Below are positions 36,208-49,376 of a stretch of 64,000 nucleotides of DNA, in pieces. Numbering within the stretch: position 1 is the stretch's first letter; every line of letters begins with the position of its first letter. Source of the stretch: Malania oleifera (lineage: Eukaryota > Streptophyta > Magnoliopsida > Santalales > Ximeniaceae); the NCBI RefSeq assembly GCF_029873635.1, contig NC_080422.1:10695764-10759763 (forward strand). The letters are read 5' to 3'. The translations under genes and the position numbers were made by a program. Below the pieces are notes generated by a model. That model made no database searches. It was not told where the DNA came from and saw only the letters and a list, made by a program, of their open reading frames with translations.

Positions 36208-36651
36208 GTTGCGGGATAAAATTGGTGATGACCTGCAACGTCGCTCTCCGACTTCCGATGACCTGAAAAGGATGGAAATACAGCAGGCTTGGAGGACCCA
36301 GGGTGTACTCCGGGAGATCATTCTGATGCTTAAGTAAGGGAACGCTTCAAATATGTTGAATGCAACAGTAAAGTGGGTTAAGAGTGAATTACCTTGACTT
36401 GTTTGCATCAACCTTCTTTATAGTGGCGAGATTTGACACTTAGGGTGATTCGTCATTATAATACGGGGGCATGGATCACTTTGGAAGTTTAAAGCGCCAA
36501 TGTGAATCACTCTAGGCGTTTAAGGCGCCGACGTGAATCTCTCCCTTCATTATTGGATTAGAGCTAATTGCTCTTACCAGAATATTTGACTTGGGTAGTG
36601 ATTACTGGGTTTTGACTTTCTTTTATAAGCTGATATATTTAGGGCATATTA
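36208..36651 (-). repeat. 5' LTR of the gag-only element
   Basis: 444 bp. The sequence next to it on the internal side (minus strand ATTTCCACCATCTATGGGAA) is where the primer-binding site should be; I cannot assign the tRNA. Confidence 0.92.
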
Positions 36652-36656
36652 ATATT

Positions 36657-37960
36657 TTTTAAATATAAAAAAAATTCACAATTAACAAGCCTTATATATT
36701 TTATTTTTTAAAATATTTAATAATACATAGTATTAACTATCTAAACTTATATACCTAATTAATGCTTTATAATCCCATTTTCTAGGGTTTGATTGATAAT
36801 TATTATTTTCTATTAATGCGCGTCAAGTACTCTATTTGTCAAAATTATAAAGAGTAAAAACATATGACTAAAATAACTCAGTTTAGCGTTATTCAAAAGT
36901 TTTAATTTAAAAGTTTTAATTTAAATTATAATAATAATTTAATAATAATAGGTTTCGCCCTTCTTTTTAAAAAAAAAAATTTAATAATATATTATCAACG
37001 TCCATTGCTACAATGATTAGTTAGATTTTTAATACACACTTCTTGTATTTTTGTTAAAAAAAATAAGTTGTGCATCAAGATTGAAATGACTTTATATAAA
37101 AAGTGTTGCATTATATGATTCACATAAAGTGAAACATGTGTAAGAAAGCAAACTTATATGGGACGTGGAATGATGACATCAGTCGGCTTGAAATTTACTG
37201 TTTTATTGGCTGGCACGATTATGTCCCCACGGTACGATACATGGGAATTTGAGGAATTTTTCTAATACTTTTGTATGACTAGGGTTAGTAATACATATGA
37301 TGTAACCCTACTTTGATATAGTGAAATCCAGCCACCGCTCGTTCCTGTGAATGTAGGCATACTGTCAAACCATGTTAAATTTATATATTTTTGTTATTTT
37401 TTTGGTACTATTTATCATAATTGCTGCACGTTTCACAACAAAAAGTAATTAAGTTTCAGAATTCTAAACAAAGCAACATGATAGTAAAAAAAGTTTTTCA
37501 AAAAATTATTAATATTTGGCACTCCAATGCCAACTATCAACTCAAAGTACTAAGACAAATGTTACTAAATCTAGGATTAGGTATGGTTTGATTATATAAT
37601 CGAACCATTTTTTATGTCATTATTTGAACCAAATTTTATTTTCTAGAAAATGTAAAGGAAAATTGAAGTATTTAAAATGATTAATCGAATCGATATTTAC
37701 ACCAATATCAAACGGTTAACCAAATGTGACCCTAAGAACAATTTAAAATTTTAAAATAACTTATCATAATAATTAATATGTAAAATTTTAAGTATTTATC
37801 CCTATAACTTAAATATAAATCTCAGTGCAATGTGACATTTTTTCCATTTTAAAGTATTAAAATGTCATATTTATAAGATATTGGTTTAGTTCAGTTAATT
37901 GTAATTATTAGATCAACCGAATGAAAATCAAATTAATAATAAAAAATTAACTGTCGGTTT
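36657..37960. other. Intergenic DNA with a Copia LTR tail
   Basis: No gene. An LTR-like tail lies at 37255-37440; the rest is AT-rich. Confidence 0.45.
37255..37440 (+). repeat. Copia-type LTR tail, copy b
   Basis: It aligns with 29960-30180 (ATGATGTAACCCTACTT, GATATAGTGAAAT, CTCGTTCCTGTGAATGTAGG, CACGTTTCACAACA). The shared end TTTCACAACA is a likely LTR terminus. Confidence 0.6.
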
Positions 37961-37964
37961 GGAA

Positions 37965-38205
37965 CTTGGAAAATATTAGGCAAAGGAAAGAAAAATAGGG
38001 GGATTCCAGTTTTTTATGTTTGGTTATCAAGAAAAGAGAAAGAAAATAAAAACTATACCAAATTAATGAATAATTTTAATTTTACACATATTTAACATTT
38101 GATTTTTTACTAATCATATTAGAAAATATATACAAAATGAATTCCCTTTTTATTTTCTTTTCCTTTCCTCAAACAAAATTTTCGAACTAAACTACTCATA
38201 AAAAT
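37965..38205 (-). mobile_element. MITE family A, copy 3 (reverse)
   Basis: The reverse complement shows AATATGTGTAAAATTAAAAT, TCTTTTCTTGATAACCAAAC and a final TTTTCCAAGTTCCAAACCGA, as in the 57358-57614 copy. The (A/T)TTCCAAAC end is the likely terminal inverted repeat. Confidence 0.6.
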
Positions 38206-39340
38206 TTCAAACCAAAATAAAAACAATTAATGAATTTATGGTTGGATTTTCGTATTTGGTTGGATAGAATATGGTGCTTGTGAATTAACCCAAGTCATAA
38301 AATTAATGATAGTAAAATAATTCAAAGCTGCCAACCATAATCGAATTCGAATATGATGTAAGAAAATTTTATATGCGATAGTCAACAAGATCTTCAATTA
38401 TCATGAACTTCATATTTATTTTATCTTTATACGTAAAATGAATAACTATAAAGTAAACTTTATATACTGTAATTAGTCATATTAAATCGATCAAGAAGAA
38501 CACCCGAAGAAGCCATAGGAATCGTTTCTCCTACTTCTCCTCGATCTTTTTCTTTTTTTCAATAGACTTATGAGATTTCCTGATGATCATAGAGTAGAGG
38601 TAGGGAGAGAACAATTTCCTATACGCCTTCTTTTAATTTTCTTGTTGCTAACAGTCATTCAGCTTACCCTCCTTAGCTTTTTCACTTTTCAGCTTGAGAG
38701 CTCCTTTCTTCTTTTTCTCTAACCTTTCTTTCTTAACTTAGCTTGATGTATGACATGCCCCTTAGTTTGCCCTTAGTGATTCTCCCCATAACAAAAGCTA
38801 ATTTATGCACAGGAATAACTTTCTAACTTCCACCATTAATATTTCATTAATTTTAAACTAATCTTTTAACCTATAAATACATTCATTCAATATCTTTAGG
38901 ACATGGGCATATACCTTTATGAGGAACTGATATCATCCACGTGGGGCATTTGGTTTGAGATAAAAATTTGACACATTTTACCAAATAAAAAATATTAAAA
39001 TATTAAAAAAGAAGACAAAATGAAAAATGAAAAATGAAAAATGAAAAATGAAAAAAATATATGCAATGGGGGTGAAAGATCTTAATTATGATCTGAATTT
39101 CGAAGAAGTTTCATGTACAGACTGCAGGGGGACCTTCTTGCACCGAACTTTCTTCTCAGTGGAATCAAACCCTTAAATTCTTGGCCACAACTATAAATTA
39201 AGCGGAAGTTGCTATAAATAAATCAGTGAACTCTGTGTTTTTTTAATTCATTTTCTTCGCAACTGCATTCCGCAAGCAATTGGTATAAATCAGAGACCAG
39301 TCAATATTCTTTCAGCCATCACCACTTCTTAATTCTTTTC
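38206..39340 (+). other. Region upstream of ACC synthase
   Basis: No gene. AT-rich, with a small (AAAAATG)n tract at about 39018-39055. It probably includes the distal promoter of the ACC synthase. Confidence 0.4.
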
Positions 39341-39344
39341 TCTC

Positions 39345-39351
39345 TATAAAA
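39345..39351 (+). promoter_or_regulatory. TATA box of the ACC synthase gene
   Basis: CTATAAAAGG, 94 bp before the ATG, in a pyrimidine-rich context; the transcription start would be near 39375. Confidence 0.7.
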
Positions 39352-39438
39352 GGAACAGAGTCTACCCACATCGATCCAGAGAAAAACATATTCAGATCGA
39401 GATCGGAGGTTGCTTAACTGTGAGAGGGCAGAATCACT

Positions 39439-42411
39439 ATGGGGTTCAATAATTTCAGTAACCAGGAACAGAGCTTGTTGTCCAAGATCGCGACAGGCAA
39501 CGGGCACGGCGAAGGCTCTGCTTACTTTGATGGGTGGAAGGCTTATGAAAATAACCCATTTCATGTTTCCGGGAATCCCCACGGCGTCATCCAGATGGGG
39601 TTGGCTGAAAATCAGGTAAGAATCATAATACGATAACATTTCCGCTCAAAAAGAGATTCAAGAGGGTGCTCTGTTCTCACTTCTATGAGATGGGTTCATT
39701 ATTTTTTTTCGTTTTTAATTTCTTTTGCAGCTTTGCTTTGATTTGATTGAAGATTGGATTATGAAGAACCCAGGAGCCTCCATCTGCACGGCAGAAGGAG
39801 TAAATGAGTTCAAGGACATAGCTATTTTTCAGGATTATCATGGGCTACCAGAGTTCAGAAATGTACGGCACATTAATGGAAACCTGCATTATTTGTATTA
39901 CAGACAGTCTGATACATCCATCCATCCATACATGCATGCATGTATGTATGAATGTATCAAAAATTTAATTAGCGAGTAATCTAGTTAAGTAAATGTATTG
40001 AGAAAATGGGTGCTATTGGATATATTGCGCAGGCTGTGGCAAATCTCATGGGGAAAGTGAGAGGGAACAGAGTAAGATTTGATGCAGAGCGCGTAGTTAT
40101 GAGCGGGGGAGCCACTGGAGCTCATGAGATGATTGCGTTCTGTCTGGCTGATCCTGGCGATGCTTTTCTTGTTCCTACTCCTTATTATCCTGGGTAAGCA
40201 TTAATTCTCTCTCTCTCTCTCTCTCTCTCTCTATGTATATAGATCCGCATATTAATTAGGTCCGTGACTAATTATGAATTATCTTAGGTCTTAAGCTATG
40301 GCTGTTCAAGCAAAGGCACGAATATTGTCCGTCATGATTCAAATCTTTTTTTTTTTTTTTCCCTCTCGAATCTTCACTATTAGAGAAGAACTCCTTTGAC
40401 CTAAATATTATTAACGATAAAACACGTTTAACTCCCCTAGAATTTGGCAAAAAAAAGAAAATCTCTTCTAAAATTTTAAAAAATGTTATATAGCTCTTTT
40501 TACGTTTTAAAGCTCGAGATGCTAAAAAGATATAGATTTTATTTTTTTTAAAAGATAAATTTTTTTAAAAATATAATGAGTTGTTTATGTCTTTTTTATA
40601 AATATGAGGAAAAAAAATTTATAAAATTATGAAAATTTTGAAATCTTAAGAAAGATTATTATTATTTTTTGTGCCAAATCCAGGGTCAAGTTAGAATCTT
40701 TTGCCTTTTTAATTATAAAAAATAAACTTGTATATATGATCAGCATCAAGTGCGTGCAGTTCTTACGTCAATTTAAGGGCTAGCTTATAAGGTCTTGGAG
40801 TAGTTCGAGACTTTGAATTATTGGCGAGGCAAGAAAACAATTTCTTGACTTTAAATATTAATTCCTCAGTCAGAGAACCCTTTAATTACTAGTTTCTTGA
40901 ATATGATGGATCGGATGTCCAATCTCCTTAATTACTACTGCACTAGCTGTGTTGATATATCTATTTATTCTACCAATTTAATTGTTCCGGATGTTCTCTC
41001 ATCCCTTTCTTGAATTGGAACTGATTATAAGACCATGCAGAGGTAACAGCTGGATGAGCAGGACTATGTCCTAGCTGACTTAATTTGTACGTAATGTGTA
41101 TATATATTTATAACAATTAATAAAAGTAATTCATATGTAGTATTTGAAAAAAATAAATTCTAAGATTAAATTTAGATTTTTATTAATTTTAGAAGAAGTT
41201 GAATGCAAACTATTCAATTGGTATTCAAGTCAATGAAAATGACTTCACCTTGCATTGAAGGGTATGCATGCATTTTGAGTTTTTGATTTGAATTTGTGTG
41301 AATTTGGATAAAATCAATGCTATCAAATTATACTAAATGTATTTTATTTTTTTGATAATTTTTGCTATTCTTCTGAAACATATAATTTACTAAAAAATTA
41401 ACCATTTTTATTTTATTTTATAGATTTGATCGGGATTTGAGATGGCGAACTGGGGTGCAACTCCTTCCCGTTGTCTGTGAAAGCTCTAACAATTTCAGAA
41501 TCACCAAAGCTGCATTGGAAGCAGCCTATGAGGAAGCCAAAGCAGCCAACATCAATGTGAAGGGCTTGCTCATTACCAACCCATCAAACCCACTAGGCAC
41601 GATCTTGGACAGAGACACACTGAGAACCCTAGTGAGCTTCGTCAATGACAAGAGCATCCACCTTGTGTGTGATGAAATCTATGCTGCCACTGTCTTCAGC
41701 CAGCCTGCTTTCATTAGCATCTCTGAGGTTGTGCAAACCATGGACTGCAACCTCAACCTCATCCACATTGTCTATAGCCTCTCCAAGGACATGGGGTTCC
41801 CCGGCTTTCGCGTTGGCATTGTCTATTCCTACAACGATGCCGTGGTGAGCTGCGCTCGAAAGATGTCGAGCTTCGGACTAGTCTCCACGCAAACTCAGCG
41901 CCTTATCGCATCGATGCTATCGGACAACGAGTTTGTCAACCAGTTCATTACCGAGAGTGCTAAGAGGCTAGCAGTGAGGTATAAGGTTTTCGTCCACGGC
42001 CTTGCCCAAGTTGGCATTGGTTGTCTGAAGAGCAATGCCGGTCTTTTTCTTTGGATGGACTTGCGGCCGCTCCTCAAGGAGGCCACCGTGGAGGCCGAGA
42101 CCCAACTATGGCATGTCATCATTGATGAAGTGAAGCTCAACGTTTCGCCAGGTTCATCATTTCATTGCTCCGAGCCGGGCTGGTTTAGAGTCTGCTTCGC
42201 CAACATGGATGATGAGACCGTGCAAATTGCGCTGCGGAGGATTCGAAGCTTTGTGCTTCAGTCCAAGGAGACAGAGACGAAGAAGACATCGAAGCGATGC
42301 CGAGAAAAGAATCTTCAGCTCAGCTTGTCGTTTCGAAGATTGGAGGATGCAAGGATTATGTCCCCTCACTCTCCTATTCCTCAATCTCCCCTGGTTCGGG
42401 CCAGGACTTGA
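39439..42411 (+). CDS. ACS: 1-aminocyclopropane-1-carboxylate synthase, type 1
   Basis: Exons 39439-39615, 39731-39862, 40033-40193 and 41424-42411 join to 1458 nt, 485 aa. The cytosolic PLP enzyme converts S-adenosylmethionine to ACC, the rate-limiting step of ethylene synthesis. MGLAENQ (end of exon 1), [41 protein letters not shown] and CDEIYAA are family motifs; Lys278 in [14 protein letters not shown] is the PLP-binding lysine. The tail has LSLSF (Ser459 region, CDPK-type site) and three Ser-Pro sites (Ser470, Ser473, Ser478; MAPK-type), which defines type 1, whose stability is raised by phosphorylation. Four exons and this length match tomato ACS2 and Arabidopsis ACS2/6. The start is the first ATG after the TATA box, in a CACTATGG context. 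All catalytic motifs are intact, so the gene looks functional. Confidence 0.98.
40194..41423 (+). other. ACC synthase intron 3
   Basis: 1230 bp, from GTAAGC to TTATAG. It holds a (TC)n microsatellite at 40206-40232 and otherwise AT-rich sequence. Confidence 0.9.
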
Positions 42412-44205
42412 GCAGACCAAGATCATTATTAATATATCAAACATAATGATCATGGAATTAAGGCTGATTCATATTTTTTATTTTTATTTTTTTTGCTGAA
42501 TTCAGTTTATGACTAGGCAAAAGCGTGACAATATTTAGACACTTTAAAAGTGTACTTTTTTATGATTAGCAGCATTTGGAAGTGTAATCAACACTCTATC
42601 ATGTAGTGGTCTGGTCTGTAGTGGTCCATTAATTAATTTGGTGGACATGTTTTGCATCCTGTAGGATGTTATGGGTCCAGACACAACCTGTGTTTTATTC
42701 TTTGGGCTAAAGAATATATATATATATTTTCTTTGAATATGTAATATTGCAGCGTATTTTTTAATTATTTTATTTTATTTTATCTTACTTTTGCTAGAGC
42801 ATGTGCCAAACATGGCCCAAAAAAGCCCTGCAACTAAAACAAAAAGTGAAAAATAAAAATAGATAACCGAAAAGAGAAAATAAAAGGGGTACGCTGCAGT
42901 AATTTTTAGAATTTTGGCATCTTTTTTGGACTCAAAATGGAATATTAGTAATCTCATCAACACACGTTCTTAGATCATTAAGCAATTTCATTTAGCATAA
43001 AGAAAAAGCTCGCCGCTCTTGAAAATGGAATAAAGAGGAAAAAAAAAAAAAAAAAAACAAAAGAATTGTAGCTATTTGAAGAAGGATCGGTGCAAATTAA
43101 AGAAAAATAGAAAATTCCTTAAAAAGTGCTATGTTGCCTTATTTATTTATTTATTATTATATAAAATTGACAAATCAAATATGGAATGAGATTCTCGTAC
43201 ACATGAAGGACGAGTAACTTGCCAATTTTGTATGGGAGGATGTGGATCGGGAAACCTAGAGAAATAATATGATTCTACAAAAGATGTCTTCTTTTTCTTT
43301 TTAATATTTTATTGAACTTATGATGTTATCATAAACCCTAATCGAAAGGGTCTATAGTAATATTTGTTAGAAAAATAATAGAAATAAAAAATAAATATTA
43401 ATAAAATGGATAATAACTAAAACACAAATACTTATTAGAAGATGAACGGTGAAAAATCACGGTCTTTGAAGTCAATTTTGCATTTATAGAGAAAATATTT
43501 TGGTGCATATAGTCACTGTTGCACAATCTTTAGGATTACTTAATAGGTTAGGTTTTGTTTGCACTTACCAACCGGCTACTAAAGTAGTTGTACTTTAAAA
43601 TTCAAAAATATTAATTCCTTTCATCATTTTATTTACATTCTTCAAAAAACCAATCAGTGCAAAAAGGAAAACATTAATTTCTCCATTCAAGACGAGAACA
43701 TTAGATACACTGCAAATTCAAATATTCTCAAAATCAATAGCAGGGATAATACATGGAGTGAGAAATAAGTCAAATATATAATCTCTTGTCACTAACTTAT
43801 TTTTGCGTTAGGTGAGGTTAAAAATACTAACAATTCATCGATCTCTAAATAATAGGTAGGTCTAAGGTAAACACTAGTCAATGTTTTGTATTTCTAGATA
43901 GGATTTAAGAGTACATTATGTAAAAGAGAAGATTCTACCACCCATTCACAATCATCTTGTAGATCGTACCTAATTAGCCTAAATTTTTCTCTAAATTTAA
44001 TTGGTTGAGACTTGAATTCTTTCTATTTTATTCAATTCATCTCATTTTAGACAAACAATATAAAGTGAAGGCAAAGGAATAACAAATATGATAGCACGCA
44101 TGCTTAACCCAAATATAAATGCACACAACATCAAAAGCAAGAACACACATAGAATGTTAGAAAGCAACAACTAAGAAAGGATATACAAATTAATATCTTG
44201 CTAAA
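42412..44205 (+). other. ACC synthase 3' UTR and intergenic DNA
   Basis: The 3' UTR follows the TGA, and its end is undefined. From about 42700 there is AT-rich DNA without genes; 43340-43600 has a weak LTR-like composition but no second copy in the window. Confidence 0.45.
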
Positions 44206-44209
44206 CTTT

Positions 44210-44385
44210 AGTGAATCCAAAAATTAAAAAAAATTTAATTAAATAAATAATTAAATTTATTAAATAATAATAATTATTAATTTAAGAATATAATATAATA
44301 TTATATATATATATATATATATAGGAATTGAAGCATCAGGAAGCTTCAAGCTTCCTTATGCAATCCGAGATACCCCCAAAATTTG

Positions 44386-44434
<49 letters not shown>

Positions 44435-46134
44435 AACCTCTTTCTCTCTCCTAAATTTCTTCGGCAAATTTTGCGCTGATTGAAGAACGAAAAATATTCC
44501 TGAGTTCCAAATTCAACCACCAACCTTTTAACTGGAATGATTTCGTCGTTAGGGCGTCCTAGACACCACTCTTGGGATAAGGTAAGGGGAATATATTATG
44601 TTAGTTTATTTTGAAAATATTCTTGATTAAATTGTAGTATTTGGTTTCAAGAATAATATACATGATTTTCTGAGTATTTGGGCTTTTGAGAATGGTAATT
44701 TTGAATTATTATATGTATGTTTTGGGGAATAAATTTTAATTAAATTAAACTGCAGGGTTTTGATCAGATCGGGATTTTTGAGAATATTTTCTAATTAAGT
44801 TAAATTCCATGGATTTGATCAAATTAGATTTTTTTGGAAATATTTTGGAGTTAAATTAAATTGCGGGGATTTGATCATATTTGAGTTTTTTAATATATAT
44901 TGGGAATTAAATTTAAAAATAAGGAATTGATCACACCTGCGTTATAATTAAATTTACCGATTATATATTTTGAAAATTCTGCAGGGAGTTGATGAAATTG
45001 TAATTATTGAATAAATCGTGTGGCATGAGATTTAATTATATTTTAATGTATAATTGAATCTGAGTATTTTTGTGGTATTATCGTGAAAATGTGATTTGGA
45101 ATATTTGATGGAAATTCTGAAAATGTGGTGAAATTTATGAAATGAGATATGATGGTTGAAAACCAGGTTTGATATGGCGGCTGAGTACTGGGTTTCATAT
45201 GACAGTTATAATGAATTACGAAAATGAAAATTTTATTACAGTTTTATTACTTAAATTGGATTATATCGTTTAAGAACCTTGATGACCAGTTGTGATGAGA
45301 GCACGATACCATTGCTAGTGATTAAGATAATGCAACCACACTGTTCTAGATTGAAGTGTTGGTATTGAAAAGTCGATTTGGCCATGGAAGAGTTGTGTAC
45401 CCCCCTAGAGTCTAGACTAAGCTGGGTAGACAAATCAGACTTACAAACATGAGGTTTGACTTAGCCTGATGGGTCAGCCAGGGTTAGGTCCAGTCTTCGG
45501 ACCACACAACCCGATCATGGGGATTTATATATGATGATATTGTATGTCCAAAAGGGGGTTTCTTCTATGCATATATGTAAATTTATGTAAATGATATTAT
45601 TTATTGAACTGACTATATTGTTAAAAAAATGGGTATTTCCAACTGTATAGGTGTGAGTTATATTATATAAATGTCATATTTGTCAAATAAAAGGTGAGGT
45701 GTTTGATTTCACTAAAACTCATGTTAGCCACACACTGACAATAATCTATTTCGCCTTACTGAGAAATGTCTCACCCCATTAAATATACAAATTTTTTCAG
45801 GACCTTTAGGAAACCGAGTTTAGAAGCTTCAGGACAGGACCTAGACGAGCTAGCTGAGAGTGAGTAGTGTTAGGACAATGTTTTGTTTATATCTGATTGT
45901 TTTGGTTATTCGGGGTTGTAATATGTTTTTGGAGAGATGTTGATATTAAGGTTGAGAGATAGTACTTTGGTATGCATGACTGTAAAAGTATATTTTGTTT
46001 TTGCTATTTGTTTGTTTAAATTAATCATGGGATGATATTACTTTAGATCCCACTGGGTCTGAGGATATGGCATGTGTGGTGTCAGAAATAGCATTGGTGA
46101 TGTCATTATTATGATTATTTGTGGATTAATTTCA
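44210..46134 (+). mobile_element. Solo LTR, Tekay-like gypsy family, copy 2
   Basis: It contains the family modules in order: CT-rich leader with (CT)n (44389-44430), donor-like AAGGTAAGGGGAATATATTA (44580), CGGACCACACAACCCGATCA near 45499, CCACACACTGACAATAATCT (45729), TTACTGAGAAATGTCTCACC (45756), acceptor-like TTTTTTCAGG (to 45800) and an end GGAGCGTTACA. The left border is approximate: TGAATCC at about 44212 is a candidate. I could not find a convincing target duplication. Confidence 0.65.
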
Positions 46135-47061
46135 GGAGCGTTACAACCAATGACATGCAATAGTCTATGATAAGCACACAAAAGAAGCCAAGAGTTCCAC
46201 TACACAAAACATAGAAGCATGCAAGTAAAGATAAGACAAAACATACATGAAAAACAAGCAACAGAAGTAAGATCAAATGAAATATGTGCACTAAATTTAG
46301 AAAGTCTAATAGAATCACTATCAAATTTACTCAAGCTGATTTTACTAGACAATCAGCCCCTTAGAAGATGATTGAGTTATACATTAACACCGGTTTATTG
46401 AACTCCTCAAGGGGGTGTGCATATATACACACAAGCATATAGATGCCTAAAAGGAAACAAACATGCATTGAACATCAAGTAAAACTATGCACTCATTAAG
46501 TATTACTGAAAAATAAAAACATGCCAAAAGGTTATCAAAGACAGGCAAGGAAGGTCCTGGAATTTTCTTTGGATTTTCCTTTATTTTCATGTAATTTTTA
46601 GCAAATTTTAATAATTTTTCCAAAAATTTCTTTATTTTTAAAATTTTTAAATAATAAATTTATAAAATTTTTCAAACTCCTAAAAAAACCTAATTTTTTT
46701 TTAAAAAATTATTAATTTTTATAAATTTTTACTTAATTTTTGTTATTTATTATGAATTAAAAACATTTTTAAAAAATAAAATAAAAAGGAATAATTTAAC
46801 TCACCCAAATTGAGTCATAGCAGTTGAAATAGTCAACAAAATAGGAGTGAGCCAAATCAGTTAACTTGAGTTGATCCGAGTCCAACTGGGTTAACCTGGT
46901 CATCAGGGGTTAGGCGGGAATTGACTAAGTGTTGACACGCATTGTTGACGTTCGATTCAGTCCAGGGTGCCGATGAAGAGGGAATGATAGACGTCGAATG
47001 AGAGATAAAAAAAAATATTTTTGATGAAAAGGGGTAAAAATAGTTAAAAATGGAGTCGTCA

Positions 47062-47101
<40 letters not shown>

Positions 47102-47343
47102 TTGAAAACATAGGAAAAATACAAAAAAAAAAGTCATGCAAAAGGTTTGCCAAAACTAGAAAATGAGTTTGGGAGTACATTTGTACATAGGGAAGGTGAT
47201 TAGCTAACCATTTTTGTGGTGATCAACATTTTAGCACCTCTAATGACACTTGTTTACAGAATAGTTACCACAATTACTTAGGTATTGCCTTTAAAAAGAA
47301 AAACAAATCAAAAGAGAAAAGACTTCTTTTGGTCCTCTAGTGA
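46135..47343. other. Repeat-derived intergenic DNA
   Basis: No intact gene. GGAGTCGTCAT near 47051, a (TTA)n tract at about 47060-47102 and CATAGGGAAGGTGATTAGCT near 47187 resemble a non-coding segment often seen in Tat/Ogre-type elements. It appears to continue after the two solo LTRs at 51293. Confidence 0.4.
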
Positions 47344-47348
47344 TGGTA

Positions 47349-49011
47349 TGTAAGAACTTGAAATATGAAAAATGGGTTTAAATATTAAGAGAGGGACAAA
47401 ATTGGAAATTACTCGGGTCAAAGGGCTATAAAAGGAAATTCTCATTTCTTCCAAGTTAAGCAAACTTAGATTTTTTTTTTCTCTCTTACTCTCTCTAAAC
47501 CTCTCCCTACTCATTCTCTCTAGAATTTTTCTCCGATCGTTGACGGAATCGGAAAACGGAAGCTACCACGAGGATCGTGGAAGGATTCTCTACACTTCTA
47601 CGGATCGGAATCCTGTTTCGAAGATTTTCAGGTTTCGGCGTAAAATCGAGGTAAGACTCGGTTTTCAATTCTGATATGGTAGATTTGTAGGTAACTGTCT
47701 TGTGAACATATTCTGTACTGTGATTTTTAGGTTTTGGAACTCGGTTCGCTGTTTAAGGACCTTGGAGTTCGGGATTTGCTTATGGGGTTAAGGTAAGGGG
47801 AACTATGTTTATATTGGTTATTTTTGAAATCGAACTCAGTGGAACTGTGGTCCACGGTCCTGTGTTTCGGCTACTCATTTGGGGGGATCTAACGGGGAAA
47901 ACTATGAGTTTTTCATTATTACAGTTTTGGGGAAAAGGGCACGATGGGCTGAATCCTAGGTTTTGTTGAAAACTGAGTATATGTGTGATTTATACTATGA
48001 TATTGGGATAATCGTGCCTTGACTTTGTTTAAACTGTATTTGTTTGGAAAACTATGATTTAGATTACCAAATGAGTGTGCTTTGTTTGGTTATATGAGCA
48101 TGTATGTGTGTGTGATATGCGGAATTGCTGATAGGATCGCGATTCCAAAATGATTCCAGGGACTGAGAGTGATTGGCTCTACATCCGAGGACATGTGTTT
48201 ATTGCTTGCCACATAGGCAAGAGTGTCCAGCTTTATATTCGAGGGCGTGAGCCTATTCCAGCAGATCAGATCGAAGGGTGTGGATCCACCAGTTTAACGC
48301 CAGTACGATGCCATGGGAGTCAGGGACTAGCCATGTGCCGGTGATGCCGTGTTCATGGGTTGGCTACGGGCCAACGCTGTATGTCGCGGGCAGGCTTCGG
48401 GTTGAAAGAGTGTGACGACACTGAGGATTACTGATCATGTGTATGTATTGTGACGGGGCTACGTATAAATGGCCGCCGTATGTGTGCGTGTATGCACTGT
48501 GTAAATTAGTACTGGAATGCATTTAATTGTGCGTATGTTGTATCATGATAACACTCAAATGCCACACACCGATATAACCTGTGTTCTTCTTTACCGAGAG
48601 GTGTCTCACCCCTGTTGTACGTACATTTTTACAGGTCCTTCGAATAACTGGAACTAGCGTCCTAGTGTAGGGAGCGTAGTAGCTAGTGTACTGTATTAGC
48701 ACTTGGGTAAGTGCTAGGACTGTAGTTTGTTGGGTTGCCATTTTGAGTTGTATTTTTGCACCTAATTTGTACGTTTTGATAGAGCATTGTGTCTGTTCTT
48801 GTATATACTCTGGTATGGTACTGCATATGTATATAGAAGACCTTTTTCCGCTGCGTATATGATAATGATTGGATGTGTTTAGGGTGCCCGGGAACCCCAC
48901 GGGGTTCGACCCTCATCCTTTGTACTGTATCTGTGATTATTTGTATGAGACAGGGACAGGTTAGGTTACAATCTCATCCCCGGGTCCCATTTCGGGGTTC
49001 GGGGCGTGACA
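47349..49011 (+). mobile_element. Solo LTR, Tekay-like gypsy family, copy 3
   Basis: It starts TGTAAGAACTTGAAATATG and ends TTCGGGGCGTGACA. Both sides carry TGGTA (47344-47348 and 49012-49016), a perfect 5-bp duplication. The 1663 bp have no internal domain. Modules: GGGCTATAAAAGG TATA (47425), leader, donor-like AAGGTAAGGGGAACTATG (47791), CCACACACCGATATAACC (48562), TTACCGAGAGGTGTCTCACC (48591) and acceptor-like TTTTTACAGG (to 48634). The GGGGCGTGACA end is typical of Tekay/Del chromoviruses. No GTCGAC array is seen upstream of this TATA. Confidence 0.9.
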
Positions 49012-49312
49012 TGGTATCACTGTTTGAGCACTCCAACATGACTTTGAATGTAGAGACCGAAAAATCGAAATAATAAGAAAATAAAGAAAAGAAGGAATTT
49101 GGTTTGGTGGGGGCGCTAAAAACTGTCGACGATTTTGTGTTATTGGGGCTGGTTAAGGGGTAAAACAGTGAAAAAAGTTTGGTTAAAAAGCCAAACCGTC
49201 GACGATATGGGAGAAACCGTCGACCGTTTTGTCCAAGGGCAGCTTGTATATAAAGGGGACCTAAGTTCATTTTGAGAGAAATTAAAATTGTTTCTCTCTG
49301 TCTCTTTCTCTA

Positions 49313-49313
<1 letters not shown>

Positions 49314-49362
<49 letters not shown>

Positions 49363-49376
49363 TCTCTCTCTCTCTC
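49314..49376. repeat. (CT)n microsatellite in the LTR leader
   Basis: Nearly pure CT, just downstream of the TATA box; copy 2 has the same type of tract at 44389-44430. Confidence 0.9.

Larger units (their letters stand above)
32818..36651 (-). mobile_element. Gag-only Ty3/gypsy (Tat-like) retrotransposon
   Basis: The LTRs at 32818-33254 and 36208-36651 start TGTTGCGGGATAAAATT and end GGGCATATCA/TTA, flanked by a perfect ATATT duplication (32813-32817 and 36652-36656). Orientation is minus: the gag frame runs leftward from 36136, and the polypurine tract (minus strand AAGGGGGAGATAAC) abuts the left LTR. There is no protease, RT or integrase, so it is non-autonomous. Between gag and the 3' LTR lie a PPR-like fragment and two tandem arrays. 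Tandem repeats near the 3' end are known for the Tat/Ogre lineage. Confidence 0.9.

Noticed and set aside
43340-43620. Possible LTR
   Set aside because: The composition is suggestive, but there are no terminal motifs, TATA box or partner.
48523-48900. 125-codon minus-strand ORF
   Set aside because: It lies antisense in the 3' part of solo LTR copy 3, without any recognisable domain.
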